DNA from: Microbacterium terrisoli
Lineage (GTDB): Bacteria > Actinomycetota > Actinomycetes > Actinomycetales > Microbacteriaceae
Reading direction: 5' to 3'
NCBI RefSeq assembly: GCF_030866805.1
Contig: NZ_CP133019.1
Location: 2,170,001 to 2,234,000, forward strand
DNA length: 64,000 bases
Part shown: positions 22,389-30,727 of the stretch, one piece after another
Layout: each line of letters begins with the position of its first letter
Numbering within the stretch: position 1 is the first letter of the stretch
Translations under genes and position numbers: made by a program
Notes under the pieces: generated by a model
Database searches by the model: none
What the model saw: only the letters and a program-made list of their open reading frames with translations
What the model was told of the DNA's origin: nothing

Positions 22389-22820
22389 TCAGAACAGCCC
22401 CGGAATCACCTCCTGCTCCATCTCGCTGTAGGCGTCTTCGTAGTTCTCGGCGTAGGTGTTCCACGCCGCGGCATCCCAGATCTCGGCGTGGGCTCCGACG
22501 CCGGTGACGACGAGCTCCTTCTCGAGGCCGGCGTAGGTGCGCAGCGGCGGCGGGATCGTGATGCGGTTCTGGCCGTCGGGCTTCTCGGCGCTGGCGCCCG
22601 ACAGGAACATGCGCAGGAAGTCGCGGGCCTGCTTGTTGGTCAGCGGCGCTTCGCGGATGCGCTCGTGGATGCGCTCGAACTCCTCGGTGGAGAACACGTA
22701 GAGGCAGCGCTCCTGGCCGCGGGTGACCACGATGCCGGCGCCGAGGTCCTCACGGAACTTCGCGGGCAGGATGACGCGGCCCTTGTCGTCGAGCTTCGGA
22801 GTATGCGTTCCGAGCAACAT
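22389..22820 (-). CDS. mraZ: Transcriptional regulator MraZ
   Basis: First gene of the dcw cluster, 143 residues. It contains two AbrB/SpoVT-like halves, each with a DxxGR-type motif: [17 protein letters not shown] (about 9-26) and [20 protein letters not shown] (about 80-100, the GQ form replacing GR). MraZ forms a ring and binds tandem repeats in its own promoter to control the cluster. Such repeats are present just upstream at 22869-22893. The ATG ([15 protein letters not shown]) follows a run of eight G on the minus strand that may serve as the ribosome site. Confidence 0.97.
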   Translation of the reverse strand: MLLGTHTPKLDDKGRVILPAKFREDLGAGIVVTRGQERCLYVFSTEEFERIHERIREAPLTNKQARDFLRMFLSGASAEKPDGQNRITIPPPLRTYAGLEKELVVTGVGAHAEIWDAAAWNTYAENYEDAYSEMEQEVIPGLF

Positions 22821-22868
22821 CGCCGATCACCCCCCCCCTCTTTGTCCGGCCCCCCGTGAGGTTCTCCC

Positions 22869-22893
22869 CCACTTTACTCCACTACCCTCCACT
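22869..22893 (-). promoter_or_regulatory. MraZ-box repeats (three copies, 10-base period)
   Basis: On the minus strand AGTGG occurs three times at exactly 10-base intervals (plus-strand CCACT at 22869-22873, 22879-22883 and 22889-22893), each within the pattern AGTGGRG or AGTGGAG. In Escherichia coli and other bacteria MraZ binds about three or four direct repeats with a 10-base period upstream of mraZ. The array ends about 48 bases before the mraZ ATG, so autoregulation of the dcw operon is expected. A -10-like TAATGG lies just upstream (minus 22905-22900). Confidence 0.75.
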
Positions 22894-23040
22894 TCACCAC
22901 CATTAGGAAGGCATTTCCTCCACGTCGGCTCCCTGGCACGCGGCACGGTACGGGCGCGAGTGACGACGGCACGGCGTCAGAGCGGCGCCGGAACAGCGCC
23001 GCATCCCCGCCCAGACGGGGCGCGGGAGTCACTCGGGCAC

Positions 23041-23068
23041 AAAAAAACACCGACCCGAAGGTCGGTGT
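23041..23068 (-). terminator. Rho-independent terminator after the DUF3040 gene
   Basis: On the minus strand a nine-base-pair stem, ACACCGACC with GGTCGGTGT, encloses a TTCG tetraloop and is followed by a run of T (plus-strand A at 23041-23047). It starts 39 bases after the stop of the DUF3040 gene and insulates that gene from mraZ. UUCG-capped stem plus U-tract is a strong intrinsic terminator. Confidence 0.88.
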
Positions 23069-23106
23069 GGGTGTGGTGGAGCGCGGTGGAGGCTGGAGGG
23101 GCGGGC

Positions 23107-23469
23107 CTACTGCTGGTCGTGCCCGCGGCGATCCCATCGCTCGTTCATCTTGTCCATGAACGACGGACGGGCAGTCTCGACCGGTCGCGGATCACGCGCG
23201 CCGCGCAGACGATGACGGCTGGGAGTGACGGCGAGCACGACACCGCCGAGCATCAGCACGAAGCCGATGACCCCGATGACGATCTGCGGAAGTGCGACCC
23301 CGGCGATCAGGCCGCCGAGGCCGACGAGTACGAGCAGAGCCCCGTACACGACATTGCGATAACTCAGGGCGCGCCCATCGCTCGGAGCGCGCACGACATC
23401 GGCGTCGTTGTTCATGAGATGGCGTTCCATCTCATCGAGCAGGCGCTGCTCTTGTTCGGAGAGTGGCAT
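23107..23469 (-). CDS. DUF3040 family small membrane protein
   Basis: A 120-residue actinobacterial protein. It opens with MPLSEQEQRLLDEMERHLM, the DUF3040 signature, followed by two hydrophobic segments (about residues 37-58 and 60-80) and a basic C-terminal tail. Function is unknown; the gene is commonly found beside mraZ in actinobacteria. It is divergent from the polyprenyl synthase gene and ends in a strong terminator. Confidence 0.88.
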   Translation of the reverse strand: MPLSEQEQRLLDEMERHLMNNDADVVRAPSDGRALSYRNVVYGALLVLVGLGGLIAGVALPQIVIGVIGFVLMLGGVVLAVTPSRHRLRGARDPRPVETARPSFMDKMNERWDRRGHDQQ

Positions 23470-23534
23470 GCATCCCCCTCGGCTGGAATTCTTGCTTCGA
23501 GTCTACCCGTCGGTTCGCTCACTAGGCTAGGCCC

Positions 23535-24632
23535 GTGGCATCCTCCCCCGGTACGATCGCGGCGCTTTCCCAGCAACTGGATGACTTCTTCACACGCCAG
23601 CGCCGCGCGATCGCAGAATTCGGCTCGGAGGCGACGTTGCTGATGGATGCCGCCGCCGACGCAGTGGTCGGCGGAAAGCGCTTGCGCGCCCGCTTCTGCT
23701 TCACAGGATTCGCCTCGGTGGCCGAGATGTCCTCCGTCGGCACGCCCGACATCCCGGCCTCGGTGATCGGCGTCGGAGCCGCCCTGGAGGTGTTCCACGC
23801 CGCCGCTCTCGTGCACGACGATCTGATCGACAACTCCGACACGCGGCGCGGCCGCCCCGCCGCCCACCGGCGTCTGCAGAGCCTGCACCGCACCGCATCG
23901 TGGGACGGGGATGCCGCGGCCTTCGGCCGTGCCGGGGGGATCCTCGTCGGCGACCTGCTGGTCGCCCTCAGCGACGACCTGATGGAGCGCTCGCTCCTCG
24001 CCGAGCCCGCCGAGATCGCCGCCGCGACCCGCGCGCAGTACGCCACGATGCGCCGCGATGTCACGATCGGGCAGTTCCTGGACGTCGCCGAGGAGTCGGC
24101 GCATGTCGACGCCGACGATTCCGAGCATGCCCATCGCGCACTGCGTGTGGCCTCGTTGAAGTCCGCGCGCTACAGCGTCGAGCAGCCGCTGCTGATCGGA
24201 GCGCGCCTGGCCGGGGCCGACGCCGCTCAGCTGAAGGCGCTGGCCGACTTCGGTCACCCGGTGGGGCTGGCCTTCCAGCTGCGCGACGATGTGCTGGGAG
24301 TGTTCGGCGACACCGAGGTGACCGGCAAGCCCGCCGGCGACGACCTGCGCGAAGGCAAGCGCACAGTGCTCATCGCGTACGCGCGCGAGGCGCTGGCACC
24401 CACGGCCCGTCGGATCATGGACGAACTGGTCGGAGACCCCGACCTCGACGACGCACAGGTGGCGGCGCTGCGCCGCACGATCGAAGACAGCGGCGCCCTC
24501 GAACGTGTCGAGACGCTCATCAGCGAGTACGCCGCCGACGCCGACCGCGCCCTGCGGGGGGCGCCCCTGGGAAATGCGGCCGTCGCGCAGCTGCGCGATC
24601 TGGCCCGCGATGCGGTGGTGCGTTCGGCCTGA
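23535..24632 (+). CDS. idsA: Polyprenyl (geranylgeranyl-type) diphosphate synthase
   Basis: Trans-prenyltransferase that condenses isopentenyl diphosphate with allylic diphosphates. The 365 residues have the first Asp-rich motif DDLID at 95-99 (HDDLIDNSDTRRGRP) and the second around Asp251-Asp252 (LRDDVLGVFGD). GGKRLRAR near residue 47 binds substrate. The GTG at 23535 gives MASSPGTIAALSQQL. Product length cannot be fixed by eye; the position beside DUF3040 and Rv2175c is conserved in actinobacteria, where the enzyme is usually a GGPP or similar synthase (IdsA). Confidence 0.9.
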   Translation: MASSPGTIAALSQQLDDFFTRQRRAIAEFGSEATLLMDAAADAVVGGKRLRARFCFTGFASVAEMSSVGTPDIPASVIGVGAALEVFHAAALVHDDLIDNSDTRRGRPAAHRRLQSLHRTASWDGDAAAFGRAGGILVGDLLVALSDDLMERSLLAEPAEIAAATRAQYATMRRDVTIGQFLDVAEESAHVDADDSEHAHRALRVASLKSARYSVEQPLLIGARLAGADAAQLKALADFGHPVGLAFQLRDDVLGVFGDTEVTGKPAGDDLREGKRTVLIAYAREALAPTARRIMDELVGDPDLDDAQVAALRRTIEDSGALERVETLISEYAADADRALRGAPLGNAAVAQLRDLARDAVVRSA

Positions 24633-24641
24633 CCGGGCGGG

Positions 24642-24992
24642 TCAGGCCAGGGTGCGCGCCACGCGACGCACTTCGCTCTTGCGCCCCTGCAGCAGCGCGT
24701 CGATCGGACGCTGACCGATCGTCTCTTCGGGGCTGAACAGCCAATCGATCGATTCGTCGTCGTCCAAGCCCGCGTCGTGCAGGGCGAACAGCGTGCCGCG
24801 CAGCGACGGCAGCGGGCGGTCTTCGATGAAGAACGCCGCCGGCACCTTGGCCGCACCGTCACGCCGCGATGCGGCGAACTGGCGATCGTCGAGCATGCGA
24901 TGCACGCGCCCGATGCTCTCGTCCAGCAATTCGGCGATCTCGGGCAGTGTCAACCAGTCGATGGACGTGGATGCCGTGTTCTCAGCGCTCAC
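24642..24992 (-). CDS. Rv2175c family DNA-binding protein
   Basis: A 116-residue helix-turn-helix protein. It contains WLTLPEIAELLDESIGRVHR (about residues 13-32), then PAAFFIEDRPLPSLRGTLFAL and a C-terminal winged part. The order and spacing match Rv2175c of Mycobacterium tuberculosis, a DNA-binding protein phosphorylated by the PASTA-less kinase PknL. The convergent polyprenyl synthase ends nine bases away. Target genes unknown. Confidence 0.88.
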   Translation of the reverse strand: MSAENTASTSIDWLTLPEIAELLDESIGRVHRMLDDRQFAASRRDGAAKVPAAFFIEDRPLPSLRGTLFALHDAGLDDDESIDWLFSPEETIGQRPIDALLQGRKSEVRRVARTLA

Positions 24993-25029
24993 CAGGCCAC
25001 TATCTCATGCCGCGGACGCTCCGGTTGTC

Positions 25030-25115
25030 GTCACAGCTGTCACAGGTGTCACATCAGCCACGTCTTCATCTCCTGTTGACACTGATCGCCATCCGTGACA
25101 CGGTGACATGGTCAC
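25030..25115. promoter_or_regulatory. Clustered GTCAC/GTGAC repeats upstream of the LysM gene
   Basis: Three direct copies of GTCACA with a nine-base period (25030, 25039, 25048) are followed by GTGAC at 25095 and 25103 and GTCAC at 25111. The last two form GTGAC-ATG-GTCAC (25103-25115). A TTGACA (25076-25081) lies between. The group occupies the divergent gap between the Rv2175c-like gene and the LysM gene and probably contains operators; the regulator is unknown. Confidence 0.45.
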
Positions 25116-25130
25116 TGAGGGGGGAAACTC

Positions 25131-26360
25131 GTGCCACAGCATCACCGCACTATTCGGCATGCAGCCATGGCAGTGCCGGCCGCGATCGGATCGCTGGCGC
25201 TGTCTCTGACAGCGCTGCCCGCACACGCCGCAACCGCTGTCGAACGCGCGCCGATGGCGCCGCAGACCGGGATCATGCCGACGATCTCACCCGCCGTCGC
25301 TCCGGCGACGATCGCTGCGGTGCCGGCGCGACGCACGCCCGCCACGCACCGCGTCGTGCGTGGTGACACGGTGTGGGCGATCGCCGTGCGGTATCGGCTG
25401 CGCACGGCCGATGTGCTGGCGTGGAACAGACTGGGGAGGTCTGCCGTGATCCATCCTGGGCAGGTCCTGCGGCTCACGCCGCCGGCAAGCACCAAGGCCG
25501 CGACACCCACGAAGCGGGCGGCCGCGGCATCCCCTCACAAGAAGAGCGCCATGCGACCTGCCGCCGGCGCGACCTATACGGTGCGCTCCGGCGACACCAT
25601 CAGTGCCATCGCCCGCCGGCATGGGCAGAGCACGCAGACACTGCTCAACGCCAACCACCTGCGCTGGTCGTCGGTGATCTTCCCCGGCCAGAAGCTCGTG
25701 ATCCCGGCCAAAGCCGGCGCCCCCGCGGCGACGAAGGCCACGGTCAAGCCAACGGTCAAGCCCGCGCCCCGCCCCGACACGTCCCCGGCTTCCGCCGGCA
25801 GCGCCTACACGGTGCGCGCCGGCGACACGATGTCGGCCGTCGCCGCCGCCCACGGGGTGAGCGTGACGGCGCTGCTGCACGCGAACGGCATGGACTGGAA
25901 CTCGATCATCTACCCGGGTCAGCGCGTGCGCATCCCCACCAGCGGCCTGCCCGGCCTGTCGAACGAACAGGCCGCCAATGCGCGCCTGATCGTACGGATC
26001 GGCCGTCAGCTCGGCGTGCCGAACAGGGGGCTGGCGATCGCCCTGGGCACTGCGATGCAGGAATCCGGACTGCGCAACCTCGACTACGGCGACCGCGATT
26101 CGCTGGGACTGTTCCAGCAGCGGCCGAGCGCCGGGTGGGGAACGGCCGCGCAGACCCGCGACGCCGACCGCGCCGTGCGCGCGTTCTTCGGCGGGCGGGG
26201 CAACCCGAACGCCGGGCGCACCCGCGGGCTTCTGGACATCGCCGGCTGGCAGAAGATGGACTTCGCCGACGCGGCGCAGGCCGTGCAGATCTCGGCTTAT
26301 CCGCGGGCGTATGCCCAGTGGGAGAAGCCTGCCTACGCGTGGCTCGCCGCCATCGGATGA
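25131..26360 (+). CDS. Secreted protein with three LysM domains and a lytic-transglycosylase-like C terminus
   Basis: A 409-residue exported protein starting at GTG 25131 after GGGGGGAA. A signal peptide runs to about residue 33 (LPAHA). Three LysM peptidoglycan-binding repeats follow, at about 74-118, 145-188 and 224-267, each with TVRSGDT-like starts and IxPGQ ends, separated by Ala/Lys/Pro linkers. The C-terminal 130 residues (AIALGTAMQESGLRNLDYGD, DSLGLFQQRPSAGWGT) resemble a lysozyme-like or transglycosylase fold in which Glu of MQESGL would be catalytic, a form common in actinobacteria. Likely binds and perhaps remodels the cell wall. Catalysis is inferred, not seen. Confidence 0.85.
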   Translation: MPQHHRTIRHAAMAVPAAIGSLALSLTALPAHAATAVERAPMAPQTGIMPTISPAVAPATIAAVPARRTPATHRVVRGDTVWAIAVRYRLRTADVLAWNRLGRSAVIHPGQVLRLTPPASTKAATPTKRAAAASPHKKSAMRPAAGATYTVRSGDTISAIARRHGQSTQTLLNANHLRWSSVIFPGQKLVIPAKAGAPAATKATVKPTVKPAPRPDTSPASAGSAYTVRAGDTMSAVAAAHGVSVTALLHANGMDWNSIIYPGQRVRIPTSGLPGLSNEQAANARLIVRIGRQLGVPNRGLAIALGTAMQESGLRNLDYGDRDSLGLFQQRPSAGWGTAAQTRDADRAVRAFFGGRGNPNAGRTRGLLDIAGWQKMDFADAAQAVQISAYPRAYAQWEKPAYAWLAAIG

Positions 26361-26442
26361 GCGCATCGCATCACCGCGGCCGGCGGCCCGGAGGGGTGCG
26401 CCGCTGCCCTGGCTCGCGGCCAATCCTCCGTAGACTCGCAGC

Positions 26443-28383
26443 GTGAGCACGAGCGCGCAGGCAGACCCCCTCATCGGGCGTCTTGTCGACGGCCGCTATC
26501 GTGTGCGCGCTCGCATCGCCCGTGGCGGCATGGCCACCGTCTATGTGGCCACCGACCTTCGGCTCGAGCGCCGCGTGGCCCTGAAGGTCATGCACAGCCA
26601 TCTCAGCGATGACGTGATCTTCCAGAGCCGCTTCATCCAAGAGGCGCGCGCCGCCGCCCGCCTGGCCGACCCGCACGTGGTCAACGTGTTCGACCAGGGG
26701 CAGGAAGGCGACATGGCCTACCTGGTCATGGAGTACCTGCCGGGGATCACCCTGCGCGAGCTGCTGCGCGAGCAGAAGCGACTGAGCGTCGCGCAGACGG
26801 TGACGATCATGGATGCCGTGCTGTCGGGGCTGGCCGCGGCCCACCGTGCCGGCATCGTCCACCGCGACGTCAAGCCCGAGAATGTGCTGCTGGCCGAAGA
26901 CGGCCGCATCAAGATCGGCGATTTCGGCCTGGCCCGGGCGACCACGGCGAACACGTCCAGTGGGCAGCTGCTGCTCGGGACGATCGCCTACATCGCGCCC
27001 GAGCTGGTCACCCGCGGCACCGCCGATGCCCGCAGCGACATCTACGCCCTCGGGATCATGCTGTACGAGATGCTCACCGGCGAACAGCCCTACAAGGGCG
27101 AGCAGCCCATGCAAATCGCCTTCCAGCACGCGACCGACTCTGTGCCGCGCCCCAGCATGAAGAACCCCGGCGTTCCCGAGCAGCTCGACGAGCTCGTTCT
27201 GTGGTCCACCGAGAAAGAGCCCGCCGAGCGCCCCGCCGACGCCACCGAGATGCTCGACCGCATGCGCGAGATCGAGCAGCAGCTGGGCATCGCGCCGCAG
27301 GTGCAGCGCACTCTGGCCGTCGCCGGCACCCTGGGCGTCACGGAGCGACTGGACACCGGCGAGCTGACCAAAGTGCTGCCCACGGCCGTGAGCGTGCCCA
27401 CCGTGCCGACAGAGGGCGACGACAACGCGACGCGTCTGCGCAACCGCGCCAAGCGGCGGCGCACCCGCGGCGCGTGGCTGCTCGTGCTGGTGGTTCTGCT
27501 CGCGGCCCTGGCGGGGGGCACCGGCTGGTGGTTCGGCTCGGGACCCGGTTCGCTGATCGCCGTGCCACAGGTCGCCGGCAAGACGCTTGGCCAGGCGGAG
27601 CAGGCCATCACCACCGCGAACCTCACACCGGCCCACAAGGACGCCTACGACCTCGACGTCGCCAAGGGCACGGTCATCGACACGACTCCCGCGGCCGGGG
27701 ACCGTGTCGACAAACACACGACGGTGACGATCGTGGTGTCGAACGGGCCTGCGCCGCACGACATCCCGGCCCTGGCCGGCATGGACGAGAAGGACGCACG
27801 CGACCAATTCAGCAGGGCGAAGGTCGCCGTCGGCGATGCCGCGTACTTCTTCACCGATGCGAAGGACGGAGCCGTGATCGCGGCATCCTTCACCGCCCGT
27901 GGCAGCGACAAGGCCGTCGACTGCACGAAGGGGTGCGTTGTCTACGAGGGCGGCGCGGCGACCCTGTCGGTGTCGAAGGGCCCGCTGCCCGACGTGGTCG
28001 GCACCTCAGCGACAGATGCGACCTCGACGCTGACCGACCTCGGCCTGAAGGTCAAGACCACGGAAGACTTCAGCGACTCCGTCACCAAGGGCGATGTGAT
28101 CAGCGTCGGCCCGCGTCCCGGCGGCGGCGACTGGCGCCCCGGCGATACCGTGACGCTCGTGGTCTCGAAGGGGCCGCAGCCGTTTCCGATCCCGGATGTC
28201 AGCGGCAAGACCCGCGACCAGGCGGCCCGGACCCTCGAGAGCCAGGGCTTCACGGTCGATTACGCTCCGATCTGGAAGCTCTTCCCCAACGGGCTCACCC
28301 AGGTGACCGGGACGGACCCCGCAGCCGGCCAGATGCGCCCGAAGGGCACGTCCGTCTATCTGCAGATCACCGGCACCCAGTAG
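26443..28383 (+). CDS. pknB: PASTA-domain Ser/Thr protein kinase (PknB-like)
   Basis: Membrane receptor kinase of 646 residues that senses wall fragments or lipid II and phosphorylates division and metabolic proteins. The kinase domain (about 14-270) has ARGGMATVY, Lys48 in VALKVM, the catalytic Asp142 in HRDVKPEN and the DFG loop DFGLA. A membrane helix lies near 342-362 (GAWLLVLVVLLAALAGG). Four extracellular PASTA repeats follow, with the fourth being VPDVSG-type (IPDVSGKTRDQAARTL). The GTG start at 26443 gives MSTSAQADPL. In Microbacteriaceae this stand-alone gene is typical; GarA (43.2 kb) and Wag31 are substrates of such kinases in mycobacteria. Confidence 0.95.
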   Translation: MSTSAQADPLIGRLVDGRYRVRARIARGGMATVYVATDLRLERRVALKVMHSHLSDDVIFQSRFIQEARAAARLADPHVVNVFDQGQEGDMAYLVMEYLPGITLRELLREQKRLSVAQTVTIMDAVLSGLAAAHRAGIVHRDVKPENVLLAEDGRIKIGDFGLARATTANTSSGQLLLGTIAYIAPELVTRGTADARSDIYALGIMLYEMLTGEQPYKGEQPMQIAFQHATDSVPRPSMKNPGVPEQLDELVLWSTEKEPAERPADATEMLDRMREIEQQLGIAPQVQRTLAVAGTLGVTERLDTGELTKVLPTAVSVPTVPTEGDDNATRLRNRAKRRRTRGAWLLVLVVLLAALAGGTGWWFGSGPGSLIAVPQVAGKTLGQAEQAITTANLTPAHKDAYDLDVAKGTVIDTTPAAGDRVDKHTTVTIVVSNGPAPHDIPALAGMDEKDARDQFSRAKVAVGDAAYFFTDAKDGAVIAASFTARGSDKAVDCTKGCVVYEGGAATLSVSKGPLPDVVGTSATDATSTLTDLGLKVKTTEDFSDSVTKGDVISVGPRPGGGDWRPGDTVTLVVSKGPQPFPIPDVSGKTRDQAARTLESQGFTVDYAPIWKLFPNGLTQVTGTDPAAGQMRPKGTSVYLQITGTQ

Positions 28384-28421
28384 CATCGCCCGCGCCCTGG
28401 ACGGGAGCGACCCCCGGTGAG

Positions 28422-28448
28422 GGCTCGGCGAGCAGCCCAGGCCGAGCC
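28422..28448. terminator. Hairpin between convergent kinase and aroG
   Basis: GGCTCGGC (28422-28429) and GCCGAGCC (28441-28448) form a perfect eight-base-pair stem with an 11-base loop between the converging genes. There is no T-run on either side, so if it terminates transcription it may need Rho or act weakly in both directions. Confidence 0.45.
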
Positions 28449-28469
28449 GAGCGGCCCACACCACGCGGA

Positions 28470-29807
28470 TCAGAGCCGCTCAAGCTCCTCGGCGACCAGG
28501 AACGCCAGTTCCAGACTCTGCATGTGGTTCAGGCGCGGGTCGCACAGCGACTCGTACCGCGTCGCCAGGGTGCCCTCGTCGATCTGCTCCGACCCGCCGA
28601 GGCACTCGGTGACGTCATCGCCGGTGAGCTCGATGTGGATGCCGCCGGGGAACGTGCCGACCTCGCGGTGCGCGTCGAAGAACCCGCGCACCTCGTCGAC
28701 GACGTCGTCGAAACGGCGCGTCTTGTACCCGGTGGGTGTGGTGATGCCGTTGCCGTGCATGGGGTCGGTGACCCAGAGGGGCGTGGCACCGGCATCCTTC
28801 ACTGCTTCCAGCAGCGGCGGCAGCGCGTCGCGGATCTTGCCTGCACCCATCCGCGTGATGAAGGTGAGTCGACCGGGCTCGCGCTCGGGATCGAGCTTGT
28901 CGATCAGCGCCAGCGCCGTGTCGGGCGTGGTGGAGGGCCCGAGCTTCACGCCGATCGGGTTGCGGATGCGCGAGAAGTAGTCCACGTGCGCGCCGTCGAG
29001 GTCGCGCGTGCGCTCACCGATCCACAGGAAGTGCGCCGACGTGTTGTAGGGCAGGTCGGTACGCGAGTCGATGCGCGTCATCGGCCGCTCGTAGTCCATC
29101 AGCAGGCCCTCATGGCCCGTGTAGAACTCGACGCGGCGCAGCTCGTCGAAGTCGGCGCCGGCTGCCTCCATGAACTTGATCGCACGGTCGATCTCGGCGG
29201 CCAGGCCCTCATAGCGCTGGTTGGCCGGGTTCTTGGCGAAGCCCTGGTTCCAGCTGTGCACTTCGCGCAGGTCGGCGAAGCCGCCCTGGGTGAACGCGCG
29301 GATGAGGTTCAGCGTCGCCGATGCCGCGTGGTAGCCGCGCAGCAGCCGCTGCGGGTCGGGCACGCGTGAGCCCTCGGTGAAGTCGTAGCCGTTGACGATG
29401 TCGCCGCGGTAGGCCGGCAGCGTGACGTCGCCGCGGGTCTCGGTCTCGCTGGAGCGCGGCTTGGCGAACTGCCCCGCCATGCGGCCCATCTTGATCACCG
29501 GCAGCGAAGCGCCGTAGGTGAGCACGACCGCCATCTGCAGCACCGTCTTGATGCGGTTGCGGATCTTGTCGGCCGTGGCCCCCGCGAACGTCTCGGCGCA
29601 GTCGCCGCCCTGCAGCAGGAAGGCCTGTCCCGCCGCTGCGCGGCCGAGTTTCATGCGCAGCGCATCCACTTCGCCGGCGAAGACGAGCGGGGGCATCGAC
29701 GCTATTTCAGCGGATGCCTCAGCCACGGCTTCGGGGTCTGTCCAGGCGGGCTGCTGCTTGATGGGAAGTGTCCGCCAGTGGTCCAGGCCATCCAGGTGCT
29801 GCAGCAT
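28470..29807 (-). CDS. aroG: Class II DAHP synthase
   Basis: 3-Deoxy-7-phosphoheptulonate synthase, first enzyme of the shikimate pathway: phosphoenolpyruvate plus erythrose-4-phosphate. The 445 residues show the class II (plant/actinobacterial) pattern: QQPAWTDPEAV, LLQGGDCAETF with metal-ligand Cys70, YRGDIVNG, WIGERTRDLDGAHV, RMGAGKIRDALPPLLEAV and VTDPMHGNG. The ATG at 29807 gives MLQHLDGLDHWRTLP. The gene is separated by 26 bases from plsC, on the same strand. Confidence 0.97.
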   Translation of the reverse strand: MLQHLDGLDHWRTLPIKQQPAWTDPEAVAEASAEIASMPPLVFAGEVDALRMKLGRAAAGQAFLLQGGDCAETFAGATADKIRNRIKTVLQMAVVLTYGASLPVIKMGRMAGQFAKPRSSETETRGDVTLPAYRGDIVNGYDFTEGSRVPDPQRLLRGYHAASATLNLIRAFTQGGFADLREVHSWNQGFAKNPANQRYEGLAAEIDRAIKFMEAAGADFDELRRVEFYTGHEGLLMDYERPMTRIDSRTDLPYNTSAHFLWIGERTRDLDGAHVDYFSRIRNPIGVKLGPSTTPDTALALIDKLDPEREPGRLTFITRMGAGKIRDALPPLLEAVKDAGATPLWVTDPMHGNGITTPTGYKTRRFDDVVDEVRGFFDAHREVGTFPGGIHIELTGDDVTECLGGSEQIDEGTLATRYESLCDPRLNHMQSLELAFLVAEELERL

Positions 29808-29833
29808 CCGGCAAGTCTACCGGCCGCGCGATA

Positions 29834-30526
29834 TCACGCCTTCGCTGATGACGGAAGGCGATCCTTGACCGTCGAGGCGTAGACGTCGTCGTACTGCTGC
29901 TGACCGAGCCGCTGCAGCGCGACCATGATCTCGTCGACGACCGAGCGCAGGATGTAGCGGTCGTTCTCCATGCCCGCGTAGCGGCTGAAGTCCAGCGGCT
30001 CGCCGATGACCACGCCCACCCGCACGATGTGCGGCAGGCGCCGGCCGATCGGCATCATCGTGTCGGTGTCGACCATCACGACCGGGACGACGGGGACCTT
30101 GGCCTCCAGCGCCATGCGGGCGATGCCGGTGCGTCCTCGGTAGAGCCTGCCATCGGGACTGCGGGTGCCTTCGGGGTAGATGCCCAGCAGCTCGCCGCGC
30201 CCCAGCACCTGAAGTCCGGTATTCAGCGATGCCTCGGACGCCTTGCCGCCGGACCGGTCGATGGGCAGCTGCCCGGTCGCCTTCATGAACACGCGCGTGG
30301 CCCAGCCGCGGATGCCCTGGCCGGTGAAGTAGTCGCTCTTGGCGAGGAATGCGACAGGGCGGTCGATCAGCAGCGGCAGGAAGATCGAGTCGGCGAACGA
30401 CAGGTGGTTGCTCGCGAGGATCGCGGCCCCCGTCTTGGGGATCTTGCGACGTCCCACGATCCACGGACGGAAGATCGCCTTCAGGATCGGCCCGATCACC
30501 ACATACTTCATCAGCCAGTAGAACAT
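29834..30526 (-). CDS. plsC: 1-acyl-sn-glycerol-3-phosphate acyltransferase (PlsC family)
   Basis: Phospholipid-synthesis acyltransferase of 230 residues. Motif I is NHLSFAD (N40, H41, D46); motif III is YPEGTRSPDG (about 117-126). An N-terminal hydrophobic stretch (MFYWLMKYVVIGPILKAIF) anchors it to the membrane. The ATG at 30526 is the correct start; an open frame continues far upstream across the divergent fadD gene but is antisense to it. It is divergent from the acyl-CoA synthetase gene and probably co-transcribed with aroG. Confidence 0.94.
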   Translation of the reverse strand: MFYWLMKYVVIGPILKAIFRPWIVGRRKIPKTGAAILASNHLSFADSIFLPLLIDRPVAFLAKSDYFTGQGIRGWATRVFMKATGQLPIDRSGGKASEASLNTGLQVLGRGELLGIYPEGTRSPDGRLYRGRTGIARMALEAKVPVVPVVMVDTDTMMPIGRRLPHIVRVGVVIGEPLDFSRYAGMENDRYILRSVVDEIMVALQRLGQQQYDDVYASTVKDRLPSSAKA

Positions 30527-30727
30527 CGCTCGCCTCCCTCCCGTGCCGTGCGTGTGCCGTGCCTGTGCGTGCAAAAGTCTACCCAGCGCGCATGCGCCGG
30601 CCCGCGGCATGCCGAAGGGCGAGATCGAGTGTCGCAATAAGTGAGACTGAATGTCAGGAGCGTGGCCCCGTGCGCAGGTTAGACTCGAAGCACAGCAACC
30701 CGTAACGGTACCGAAGGAGATGCCGGA

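Noticed and set aside
22821..22868. Run of eight C (G on minus) before mraZ as a phase-variation tract
   Set aside because: Such a run can serve as the ribosome site and lies outside the coding frame; there is no evidence for switching.
24993..25130. c-di-AMP (ydaO) riboswitch before the LysM gene
   Set aside because: The gap is 138 bases and lacks the conserved ydaO core; only GTCAC repeats are visible.
28422..28448. Canonical intrinsic terminator between the kinase and aroG
   Set aside because: The stem is present but there is no T-run, so I kept only a weak terminator call.
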